Source of the DNA: Oscillibacter sp.
Lineage (GTDB): Bacteria > Bacillota > Clostridia > Oscillospirales > Oscillospiraceae
Length of the DNA stretch: 15,885 nucleotides
Assembly: GCA_022796315.1 (NCBI GenBank)
Contig: JAAWIL010000027.1
Span: 1 to 15,885 of the forward strand
Direction: 5' to 3'
This document shows positions 1 to 6,699 of the stretch, one piece after another. The number at the start of each line of letters is the position of its first letter. Positions within the stretch are counted from its first letter, which is position 1. Position numbers and translations under genes: made by a program. The notes below the pieces were generated by a model. That model had not been told where the DNA came from, searched no databases, and saw nothing but the letters and a program-made list of their open reading frames with translations.

Positions 1-29
1 TGAACGAGGACCCCGTGTGGGATGAGTAA
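1..29 (+). CDS. Possible 3' end of an upstream gene (C-terminal fragment)
   Basis: The first 29 bases can be read as nine codons (Asn-Glu-Asp-Pro-Val-Trp-Asp-Glu, then TAA at 27-29) entering from the left edge. The acidic tail and the hairpin about 40 bases downstream are what one expects at the end of a gene. Too little is visible to name a family, and the frame choice rests only on the stop codon being followed by a terminator-like hairpin. Confidence 0.35.
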
Positions 30-70
30 GCCGCAAAGCCCCCACAATCCCTAGCAGTTCCCGCGCAAAC

Positions 71-100
71 GGCGCCCCCCGGCGAAAGCCGGGGGGCGCC
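71..100 (+). terminator. GC-rich hairpin, probable terminator of the upstream gene
   Basis: Positions 71-83 pair perfectly with 88-100 (13 G-C or C-G pairs) around a GAAA tetraloop at 84-87, a very stable GNRA-capped stem. It is followed by CCGCTTT, so the U-tract is short. It fits a strong but U-poor intrinsic terminator, or a 3'-end stabilising hairpin, for the gene ending at about 29. Confidence 0.65.
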
Positions 101-418
101 CCGCTTTGGGAGTGCCAATACAGATGAACAGATCAAAGCGTATGTTTAACAGCGGCGCAAAAACTTCGGGAAGACCGGAGATTTTGTGCTTTTTCTATCT
201 CCTGATGGAGGATAAGAGCATATTTGTTGCTTCTGAACGGAGAGGCCGGAAGGAATATGCGCCATGTCTCGCGGCTGCCGCCGGATCGTTCAGGGAATCA
301 GGGCGGGTAATCGTTTGCGTGAGTCGTGAGTGGCCGCCAACAATGAAATGAAACTATTAAAACATGTTGTTAAAAGGATAATTTGATAAAAAAAGAATTA
401 AAAATATCAAAAATTCTG
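101..418. other. Intergenic stretch with no supported gene
   Basis: Between the hairpin and the operon promoter I find no convincing gene. The one open frame here (about 106-351) would need a TTG start with no ribosome site and has no recognisable protein character. The last 70 bases are AT-rich, as expected just upstream of a promoter. Two short palindromic words (TGTTTAACA at 143-151 and AACATGTT at 361-368) resemble the palindrome at the promoter and are discussed with the operator. Confidence 0.6.
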
Positions 419-447
419 TTGACATGGAATCGTATTGATGTTAACAT
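419..447 (+). promoter_or_regulatory. Sigma-A promoter of the nucleoside operon
   Basis: A perfect -35 box TTGACA lies at 419-424, followed by a 17-base spacer and a -10 box TAACAT at 442-447 (4 of 6 consensus positions, including the key A and final T). The upstream sequence is A/T-rich, like an UP element. Transcription would start near 453-456, about 28 bases before the deoC start codon, giving a short leader carrying only the ribosome site. This is the only strong promoter seen ahead of the gene run. Confidence 0.8.
438..447. promoter_or_regulatory. Candidate operator (palindrome over the -10 box)
   Basis: ATGTTAACAT at 438-447 is a perfect 10-base palindrome that covers the -10 box, so a bound repressor would block RNA polymerase. 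Its TGTTA/TAACA arms resemble the arms of the E. coli DeoR operator (TGTTAGAA and its complement). Related words occur upstream: AACATGTTGTTAA at 361-373 and TGTTTAACA at 143-151. The DeoR-family gene at 12307 in the same operon is the natural candidate to bind here. That link is inferred; only the palindromes are seen. Confidence 0.5.
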
Positions 448-482
448 GAAAATACCAAAATTTCATTGGGAGGTACAATTAG

Positions 483-1172
483 ATGCTGACTGTTCAGGAA
501 TTTGCAAAACACTTTGACCTGGCCCTGCTTGCACCCAACGTGCAGAAGAAAGACGTAGAAGAGGCCTGCGCCACCGCCGCGAAGTATCAGGTGAACTCCA
601 TCAATGTCAACAGCTGCTGGATCGAGACTGCGAAGAAAGAGCTGGCCGGCACTGGCGTGCCTTACAGCGCCGTGATTGGCTTCCCTTATGGAACCGCGAT
701 CAGCAAGGTGAAGTACCTGGAGCTGGAGGAGATGCTGAAGGCCGGCTGCGGCGCCTGCGACATGGTCATCAATGTCGGCGCGCTGAAGGACGGCAATCTG
801 ACCCTGGTGCATGACGAGGTGAAGACCTTTGCCGAAATGTGCCGGGAGGCCAAGGCGGACAGCAAGCTGATCTTTGAGGTGGGCTTCCTCACAGATGAGG
901 AGATCGCGACGCTGACCAAAATCTGCTGCGAGCATGGCATTACTTACGTCAAGACCGCTACCGGCAGCCAGGAGTTCCCGGATATGAAGCATGTCCAGAT
1001 CATGAAGGACAACCTCTCCGGCGACACAAAGATCAAGGTCTCCGGCGTGCCCCGCACCTTTACCATGGCCGCCGCCCTGTTCATGTTCGAGCACATGGGC
1101 GTCAGCCTGGTGGGCACCAGAAGCGCCGGCAAGGTTGTGGAGCAGTACAAGGCGTATCTGAAGACCCTGTAA
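483..1172 (+). CDS. deoC: Deoxyribose-phosphate aldolase (DeoC), somewhat divergent
   Basis: 229 residues, normal for class I DeoC aldolases, which split 2-deoxyribose-5-phosphate into acetaldehyde and glyceraldehyde-3-phosphate in the cytosol. The catalytic residues are present: Asp93 in DMVIN, the Schiff-base Lys157 in YVKTATG, and Lys185 in IKVSGVPRT. Family landmarks IGFPYG (65-70), INVGALKDG (96-104) and GTRSAG near the C-terminus are also clear. Departures: the usual N-terminal IDHT is replaced by HFDLALLAP (10-18), and the KxSGGxRT phosphate loop reads KVSGVPRT, losing the second Gly. The start ATG has GGGAGG at 468-473, nine bases upstream. It is the first gene after the promoter. Acetaldehyde made here could be used by the alcohol dehydrogenase encoded at 4187. 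The DeoC family is certain; the exact sugar phosphate is less so. Confidence 0.88.
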   Translation: MLTVQEFAKHFDLALLAPNVQKKDVEEACATAAKYQVNSINVNSCWIETAKKELAGTGVPYSAVIGFPYGTAISKVKYLELEEMLKAGCGACDMVINVGALKDGNLTLVHDEVKTFAEMCREAKADSKLIFEVGFLTDEEIATLTKICCEHGITYVKTATGSQEFPDMKHVQIMKDNLSGDTKIKVSGVPRTFTMAAALFMFEHMGVSLVGTRSAGKVVEQYKAYLKTL

Positions 1173-1210
1173 TATTTGCGGCTGCGTGACAGAGGAAAGG
1201 AAGGAAAGAC

Positions 1211-2533
1211 TTGAATACCATCCATTTTAATCTCCGGGCTCTGCTGAGCGAGACCGTCAAGCTGGTCCCTGGCGATGAGAGCTATGCCCTGCGTGCGCTG
1301 GACAGGGAAGTCAGCTTTGAGGAGTTCCGGTTTCTCTCCCAGGCGGTGAAGTTCATTGGCGTGACCAAGAATTTCAAGGGGGTCATCGACTATTTCAAGG
1401 TTCCTGAGGGGGAGACGCCGGCGGGCTTCCGGGTGGAGTACCACATGGGGCAGAACGGGGAACTGCTGATTGATCTCAAGCGGGACATCAATTATGACAA
1501 AAATGGCCAGAAGCGCCCAACGAAGTTCATCTTTTCCGCGGATTCCGCCAACCCCTACGAGATCAAGCCCATCAAGGATCTGATCGGCAACCTCACCTGC
1601 AACCCCGGCATCATCTATGACCTGTTCATCAATGATCCCAAGGAGAACGTGGGCGGCAAGTATAAAAACCGCGACGAGGTGATGCAGGAGATCGGCCGGA
1701 TTCTCGGGCCCGGCTGCGATATCAGCATTGAGCTGAACAATCCCTTTGCGGATCTCAGCGAGATTCTGGAGGAGGCCGCCCGGTTCAAGGAGATGCTCTC
1801 CGAATACCGCGTGGTCATCAAGGTGCCCCATACCGGCCCCGTCAACGGCGGGAATGTCCATACGCTGATTGAGGGCGACAAGAAGTTCCCCATCCGCTAT
1901 GACCAGGCCAAGACCGAGGACTATTTTCACGGCCACAATCTGGCCCTGGCGCTTCAGGAGCACGGCTATCGGGTAAACTACACTCTGATGTTTGAGCCCT
2001 GGCAGACCGGCATGGCCCTCCAGGCCCGGCCCTACTTCATCAACAGCTTTATCAACAAGCGCATGATGACCAGCACCTATGTAGCCGGAATGCTCAGCGC
2101 CTATGACAGCACCCGGGACCTCCAGTTCCTCAAGACGCTGCGCAGCTACTTTGTGGATGTGGACTTCCTGCCCAAGAGCGAGGCGGAGCTGGACTTGGCC
2201 GAGGTGGAGAAGATGGCGCGGGAGACCCTGACCTACCGGGATTTCAACAACTGCCGCGGATTTGACGGCATGGACGGCGTCCGCCACAACCTGCGGATGC
2301 TCAAGGACTGCAACCTGGAGGACACCCGCCTGATTATCTGCTCCATCGCCGGTTCCCGGCAGTATCCGGAGCTGGACAAGCTTCTGGCGGAGGAGGAGTT
2401 CCAGGATGTGCTGGACAAGATCGTGATTACAACAGAGCCCATCTATCTGGCCCAGTACACGGCCTCGCCCCAGATCATTACGTATCAGAGAAGATTCATG
2501 AACGCGGTGAACAATACCGCTGACAAACGCTGA
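1211..2533 (+). CDS. Divergent transaldolase-like protein with N-terminal extension
   Basis: 440 residues. I do not know a named family for the full length, but residues about 105-285 follow the order of motifs in transaldolase / fructose-6-phosphate aldolase barrels: SADSAN with Asp111 (strand-1 Asp), TCNPG with Asn131 (TTNPS in the family), SIEL with Glu174, VVIKVPHT with Lys204 as the expected Schiff-base lysine, and NYTLMFEPWQ at 256-265 (family NxTLxFSxxQ). An extra 25 or so residues lie between Lys204 and Asn256, and about 100 N-terminal and 150 C-terminal residues have no counterpart that I recognise. There is no signal peptide or membrane segment. The start is TTG at 1211: an in-frame stop lies at 1187-1189, no ATG or GTG follows it, and a purine-rich ribosome site (AGGAAAGGAAGGAAAG) sits just upstream. 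With deoC before it and transketolase at the end of the operon, a pentose-phosphate aldol or transfer step is the likely role. This is inference from motifs. Confidence 0.68.
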   Translation: MNTIHFNLRALLSETVKLVPGDESYALRALDREVSFEEFRFLSQAVKFIGVTKNFKGVIDYFKVPEGETPAGFRVEYHMGQNGELLIDLKRDINYDKNGQKRPTKFIFSADSANPYEIKPIKDLIGNLTCNPGIIYDLFINDPKENVGGKYKNRDEVMQEIGRILGPGCDISIELNNPFADLSEILEEAARFKEMLSEYRVVIKVPHTGPVNGGNVHTLIEGDKKFPIRYDQAKTEDYFHGHNLALALQEHGYRVNYTLMFEPWQTGMALQARPYFINSFINKRMMTSTYVAGMLSAYDSTRDLQFLKTLRSYFVDVDFLPKSEAELDLAEVEKMARETLTYRDFNNCRGFDGMDGVRHNLRMLKDCNLEDTRLIICSIAGSRQYPELDKLLAEEEFQDVLDKIVITTEPIYLAQYTASPQIITYQRRFMNAVNNTADKR

Positions 2534-2552
2534 GCGCAACGGAGGACCGGAC

Positions 2553-2990
2553 ATGAGCAGTTTGGAAAAGCTGACGAAGCTGAACGATATCTGCCTGTTT
2601 GTGGATGATTTTCAGGGCAGCCTGAAATTCTACACGGAGAAGTTTGGATTCAAGGTGATCCGTCTCCAGCCGGACCCGGAGCACGCCAATTACGCCCAAT
2701 TCGACTTCAACGGCACCGCGGTAACCCTCTGGCAGAAGGACGGAGTCGTCGAGGCCATGGGTGGGGAGCACCTGGGCGGGTACGGTCACCGCTTCATGCT
2801 GGCGGTGAAGGTGCCGGAGCTGAAGGACGTGGATGAGATCTACCGGGAGCTGACCGCCAACGGCGTGGAGTGCTTCCGGAAGCCCGTCACCTATCCCTTC
2901 GGTTCCCGCGCGGCGTATTTCCTGGACTATGAGAAAAACATCTGGGAGGTCTTTGCCTGGGAAGAGGGCAACGGTCCCGGACTGCTCTGA
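2553..2990 (+). CDS. VOC / glyoxalase-fold protein
   Basis: 145 residues with the paired beta-alpha-beta-beta-beta layout of the vicinal-oxygen-chelate superfamily: ICLFVDDFQGSLKFYTEKFGF (13-33) opens the first module and the HRFMLAVKV strand (79-87) the second, closing with FLDYEKNIWEVFAW (123-136). His79 and Glu132 sit where two metal ligands normally lie. The usual His at the start of strand 1 is absent (Asn11/Asp12 instead), so the metal site may be altered. ATG has GGAGG at 2541-2545, seven bases upstream, 19 bases after the previous stop. The substrate is unknown. Its place inside a sugar-phosphate operon suggests isomerisation or detoxification of a small carbonyl compound, or a sugar-binding role. 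The superfamily is secure; the function is not. Confidence 0.8.
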   Translation: MSSLEKLTKLNDICLFVDDFQGSLKFYTEKFGFKVIRLQPDPEHANYAQFDFNGTAVTLWQKDGVVEAMGGEHLGGYGHRFMLAVKVPELKDVDEIYRELTANGVECFRKPVTYPFGSRAAYFLDYEKNIWEVFAWEEGNGPGLL

Positions 2991-2998
2991 GGCGCGCT

Positions 2999-4165
2999 AT
3001 GGGAAGATTTACAATCATTGTCCTGGACAGCTGCGGTGTGGGGGAGCTGCCGGACGCCGCCGATTTCGGCGACCGGGGCACCTTTACCCTGAAGCATGTG
3101 AAGGAGGCCGTGGGGGAGCTGAAGATCCCGCACATGGTGGAGCTGGGCCTCTACAATATTGACGGCCTGGGCCTTCCGGGCACTGCCTGGCCCAAGGGGT
3201 GCTACGGCAAGTGCGGGGAGCGGGCCAAGGCCAAGGACACCACCAACGGTCATTTTGAGATCGCCGGTCTTGTGGTGGAGACGCCCTTTCGGGTGTTCGG
3301 GGAACACTTCCCGGACCGCATCATCCAGGAGCTGGAGCGGCGGATTGGCACGAAAGTGATCGGCAATTATCCGGCTTCCGGCACGGAGATCATTCAGGTA
3401 CTGGGCGACGAGCACGTGCGGACGGGGTATCCGATTGTGTACCTCTCCGCAGACAGCCTGATGCAGATCGCCATGCATGAGGAGGTCATCCCCCTGGAGC
3501 GGCAGTATGAGATCTGCCGGACTGCCCGGGAGCTCATGAGCGGGGACGACACGGTGAGCCGGATTATCTGCCGGCCCTTTGTGGGCGGGAACGGGAAGTA
3601 CACCCGGACGGAGAACCGCAAGGACTTCTCCGTGGACCCGCCGGGCTTCACCGTGCTGGATCAGCTGCGGGAGAATGGGAAAGATGTAATCGCCGTAGGA
3701 AAGATCGAAGATATCTTCAACCGCCGGGGCATCACGGAGGTCAACCACACCAAGAATAATCACGACGGGATCACCGCGACGGTGGAGTACCTGCGCAGCC
3801 GGACCTTCGACGGCCTGCTCTTCGTGAATCTGGTGGACTTTGACATGCTCTATGGACACCGGAACGACCCCAAGGGCTACGCCGCCGCGCTGGAGTATTT
3901 TGACGAACAGCTGCCGGAGATTCTCTCCGGCCTTCGGGAGGACGACGTACTCCTGATTACCGCGGACCACGGCTGTGACCCCACCACGCCGGGAACGGAC
4001 TACACCCGGGAGTATATCCCCCTGCTGGTCTGCGGGCCGCGGGTGCGGCAGGGCGTCAATCTGGGCGTCCGGGCGACGTTCGCGGACATTGCGGCCACAG
4101 TCTCGGAGTATTTCGGGCTGCGGTTCCCCACAGGGACCTCGTTCCTGGGGGAGATCAGACAGTGA
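2999..4165 (+). CDS. deoB: Phosphopentomutase (DeoB) with a substituted metal ligand
   Basis: 388 residues, close to the 390-400 typical of DeoB, an alkaline-phosphatase-superfamily enzyme that interconverts (deoxy)ribose-1-phosphate and -5-phosphate using two Mn ions. Clear motifs: LDSCGVGELPDA with Asp10, KDTTNGHFE with Thr81 at the position of the phosphorylated threonine (Thr85 in Bacillus cereus), the cap-domain region EIIQVLGDEH to YTRTENR, LVDFDMLYGH with Asp282 and His287, and TADHG with Asp323 and His324. Two departures: the third family Thr of KDTxT is Asn83, and the metal ligand equivalent to His339 of B. cereus (in GTDHTRE) is Tyr335 (TAC at 4001-4003). The start lies eight bases after the VOC stop; its weak ribosome site (GAGG) overlaps that stop, suggesting translational coupling. 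It links the phosphorylase at 7882 to DeoC. Confidence 0.9.
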   Translation: MGRFTIIVLDSCGVGELPDAADFGDRGTFTLKHVKEAVGELKIPHMVELGLYNIDGLGLPGTAWPKGCYGKCGERAKAKDTTNGHFEIAGLVVETPFRVFGEHFPDRIIQELERRIGTKVIGNYPASGTEIIQVLGDEHVRTGYPIVYLSADSLMQIAMHEEVIPLERQYEICRTARELMSGDDTVSRIICRPFVGGNGKYTRTENRKDFSVDPPGFTVLDQLRENGKDVIAVGKIEDIFNRRGITEVNHTKNNHDGITATVEYLRSRTFDGLLFVNLVDFDMLYGHRNDPKGYAAALEYFDEQLPEILSGLREDDVLLITADHGCDPTTPGTDYTREYIPLLVCGPRVRQGVNLGVRATFADIAATVSEYFGLRFPTGTSFLGEIRQ

Positions 4166-4186
4166 GAACAGAAAGGAAGCGCGCAT

Positions 4187-5353
4187 ATGCAGAGCTTTGA
4201 GTTCCATACGCCCACAAAATTCATTCTGGAGCAGGATGCGGACCTGTTGTGCGGCCGCGAGGTCAAACGGTATTCCGACAAGGTGCTCTTCGTCCACTAC
4301 GGCGACGAGTTTACCTACAAATCCGGCCTCTATGACCGGGTGACAGGCGCCTTGAAGGAGGCCGGACTGACGGTGTTCGAGCTCTCCGGCGTCCGGCCCA
4401 ACCCCAAGGCGGAGCTGGTTTACCAGGGCATTGACCTGGTCCGGAAGGAGGGGATCGGCTGCATTCTGGCGGCCGGAGGCGGCAGCGTCATCGACACGGC
4501 CAAGGCTGTGGGCATCGGCGCCAAGTATGACGGGGATTTCTGGGATTTTTACAGCCACAAGGCTGTGCCGCAGGAGTCCCTGCCTGTGGGCATCATCATG
4601 ACCCTGCCGGCTACCGGCAGCGAGGCCAGCAACGGCAGCGTGCTGGACAACGGCGTGGTGTCTGCGGACACCATGGCGGACTGCATCCGTCCGGCGTTCA
4701 CCCTGATGAATCCGGACCTGACTCTGGGCATCCCCCAGAAGCAGACTATCTGCGGCATCATCGACATGTTTGCCCACGTGATGGAGCGCTACTTCTCCAC
4801 CTCCACGGACGTGGATCTGACGGACTACATGTGCGAGGGCGTGATGAAGTCCATCATCTCCAACGCGCATAAACTCATGAAGAACCTGCGGGACCCTGTG
4901 ATCCGGGCGGAGTTCATGTGGACGTCCATTGTGGCCCACAACGGACTGCTGGCAGTGGGCCGGAATCAGGACTGGGGCACCCATGCGCTGGCGGCGCAGC
5001 TCTCCGCCCAGTATGGCACGGTCCACGGGGCGGCACTGTCCATCCTCTTCCCCCACTGGGCGGAGTATGTGCTGGATGAGAGCAATGTGCAGCGGTTTGC
5101 GCAGTTTGCCAACCGGGTCTTCGGCGTGGAGATGGACTACTACGATTCCATGCGCACCGCGCGGGAGGGAATCCGCCAGATGCGGCTGTTCTTTGACTTC
5201 CTGGGCGGGCCGCAGAAGCTCTCGGATGTGGGCGTGGAGAGCGATGAGATGCTCCGCACGCTGTCTGAGCGGGTCTGCGCCTATGGCAAGGTGGGCTTCT
5301 TCCGTCCCCTGGACACGGACGATGTGGAGGCGATCTACCGCGCCGCGCTGTAA
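4187..5353 (+). CDS. Iron-type (group III) alcohol dehydrogenase
   Basis: 388 residues, the usual length for the family, resembling butanol dehydrogenases and YqhD, which reduce aldehydes with NAD(P)H in the cytosol. The nucleotide-binding loop GGGSVIDTAKA and the ATGSEAS motif are intact. The four metal ligands are in place: Asp193 and His197 in IIDMFAH, His266 in GTHALA, and His280 in GTVHGAALS. ATG at 4187 has AAGGAAG at 4173-4179, seven bases upstream, and lies 21 bases after deoB. In this operon the simplest role is reducing the acetaldehyde released by DeoC to ethanol while reoxidising NADH. Another aldehyde substrate, for example from the transaldolase-like step, is possible. Confidence 0.9.
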   Translation: MQSFEFHTPTKFILEQDADLLCGREVKRYSDKVLFVHYGDEFTYKSGLYDRVTGALKEAGLTVFELSGVRPNPKAELVYQGIDLVRKEGIGCILAAGGGSVIDTAKAVGIGAKYDGDFWDFYSHKAVPQESLPVGIIMTLPATGSEASNGSVLDNGVVSADTMADCIRPAFTLMNPDLTLGIPQKQTICGIIDMFAHVMERYFSTSTDVDLTDYMCEGVMKSIISNAHKLMKNLRDPVIRAEFMWTSIVAHNGLLAVGRNQDWGTHALAAQLSAQYGTVHGAALSILFPHWAEYVLDESNVQRFAQFANRVFGVEMDYYDSMRTAREGIRQMRLFFDFLGGPQKLSDVGVESDEMLRTLSERVCAYGKVGFFRPLDTDDVEAIYRAAL

Positions 5354-5365
5354 AGGGGCGGAGTC

Positions 5366-6682
5366 ATGAAGTTTGATGTCGGGATTGACCGGGCGGTCAT
5401 CGTGTCTGCGGCCAACGGATACGAGCCCTTTGCGGGCTCCGTCGGCGTCAAAGACGGGCGGATTGCCTGGGTGACGGAGAAGACCATCCAGAAGAGCGAC
5501 TGTGACCGCTGGGTGGACGGCCGGAACCGGATTCTCATGCCGGGGCTGGTGAACGCCCACTGCCACGGGGACATGACTCTGGCCCGGGGGCTGGGGGACG
5601 GTCTGACGCTGCTGGAGCAGAACCAGGCCTTTGCGGACACCAACTGGTTCTATACGCTGATAGACGACGAAGACCGGTATGCCTCCCGCCAGCTGACTTA
5701 CTGCGAGGCGCTGCTGTCCGGAACCACCTTCCTCATGGAGAACATGTATTGGGGACTGGGCCGGCGCTCTGTGGACGCCATGAGTGAAATTGGCATCAAG
5801 GGCGCTCTGGCGGAGGATGTCCGCAGGGACTTTGCGAAGCCGGACCTTCTCTTGGAGGACCGGGAGCTGACGGCGTTCCGGGACGCCTGCCGGGAGCGGG
5901 GCCTTCTGGCCGTGGCCGGCGGGATCTCCGAGGAGGACTTTGCGGAGGAGCGCCTGATCCGGATCAAGGAGAAGACCCGGAGGTGCGGTCTCCGGCAGAC
6001 CTTCCACCTGGCGGAGAACGACTGGCGGATTCGCCGAGTCCGGGAGCAGTTCGGCTGCGGTTCCATCGAGTATCTCCACAAACTGGGGGTTCTGGACGGG
6101 GAGACCATCGGCTCCCATGTGGTGCATCTCAGCGGGGAGGAGATCGGCCAGCTGGCCCAGAGCGGCGTCAAGGTGGCCAACACCCCGCTGTGCGAGATGA
6201 AGATCGCCGACGGCATCGCGCCCATCCCTGAGATGGTGCGCTCGGGCGTCACCGTGTGTCTCGGGACGGACGGCGCCATGTGGAACAACAGCAGCGACAT
6301 CTTCCGGGAGATGAAGGGCATGGCGCTGCTGCACACGGTTCACAGCGGTATCCGCAGTCTGAGGACAACGGATATTCTGGATATGGCGACGATCAACGGA
6401 GCGAAAGCCTTTGGAATGGAATCTGAGTTCGGCACCATTGAGGAGGGGAAGTCCGCGGACTTCATCCTGGTGCGGACCGACCGGCCGCATATGTGCCCTC
6501 TTCGGATGGGCCTGTGCGAGAATGTGACATCCAGTCTGGTATTTTGTGCGACCGGCAATGATGTATCGGATGTCTTTTTGAACGGAGACCGGATTGTGGA
6601 AAACGGCGTCCTTCAGACGGCAGACGTGCCGCAGATCATGGAGTCTGTTCAGAGGGCTTCTGAGAAAATTGCCCGCAAATAA
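5366..6682 (+). CDS. Amidohydrolase of the ATZ/TRZ-MtaD group, probable base or nucleoside deaminase
   Basis: 438 residues. Metal-dependent TIM-barrel hydrolase with PGLVNAHCHGD (His65, His67), FHLAEN (His214, Glu217), SHVVHLS (His251, His254) and LGTDGA (Asp302), the layout of 5'-methylthioadenosine/S-adenosylhomocysteine/adenosine deaminases and guanine or cytosine deaminases. The short beta-sandwich segments at both ends (residues 1-58 and about 370-420) are also typical. After GTDGA the usual SNN reads MWNN, in a substrate-facing loop. The start follows the dehydrogenase stop by 12 bases with AGGGG and GGAG upstream. It probably removes an amino group from an imported nucleoside (adenosine or cytidine type) before phosphorolysis. 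The exact substrate cannot be read from the sequence. Confidence 0.85.
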   Translation: MKFDVGIDRAVIVSAANGYEPFAGSVGVKDGRIAWVTEKTIQKSDCDRWVDGRNRILMPGLVNAHCHGDMTLARGLGDGLTLLEQNQAFADTNWFYTLIDDEDRYASRQLTYCEALLSGTTFLMENMYWGLGRRSVDAMSEIGIKGALAEDVRRDFAKPDLLLEDRELTAFRDACRERGLLAVAGGISEEDFAEERLIRIKEKTRRCGLRQTFHLAENDWRIRRVREQFGCGSIEYLHKLGVLDGETIGSHVVHLSGEEIGQLAQSGVKVANTPLCEMKIADGIAPIPEMVRSGVTVCLGTDGAMWNNSSDIFREMKGMALLHTVHSGIRSLRTTDILDMATINGAKAFGMESEFGTIEEGKSADFILVRTDRPHMCPLRMGLCENVTSSLVFCATGNDVSDVFLNGDRIVENGVLQTADVPQIMESVQRASEKIARK

Positions 6683-6699
6683 TTTTTTGGAGGTTCCAC

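Noticed and set aside
177..210. Two mutually exclusive hairpins (GGAGAT/ATCTCC and CTCC/GGAG), considered as a riboswitch or attenuator
   Set aside because: Short stems, upstream of the likely transcription start, and not resembling any riboswitch class I know.
106..351. Open frame of 81 codons upstream of the operon
   Set aside because: TTG start, no ribosome site, no protein-like pattern; it lies between a terminator-like hairpin and the promoter.
2927..6490. A 1187-codon open frame on the minus strand
   Set aside because: It is antisense to deoB, the alcohol dehydrogenase and the amidohydrolase, all with intact catalytic motifs. It is rich in His, Leu, Pro and Arg, as expected from the complement of GC-rich codons, and has no family pattern.
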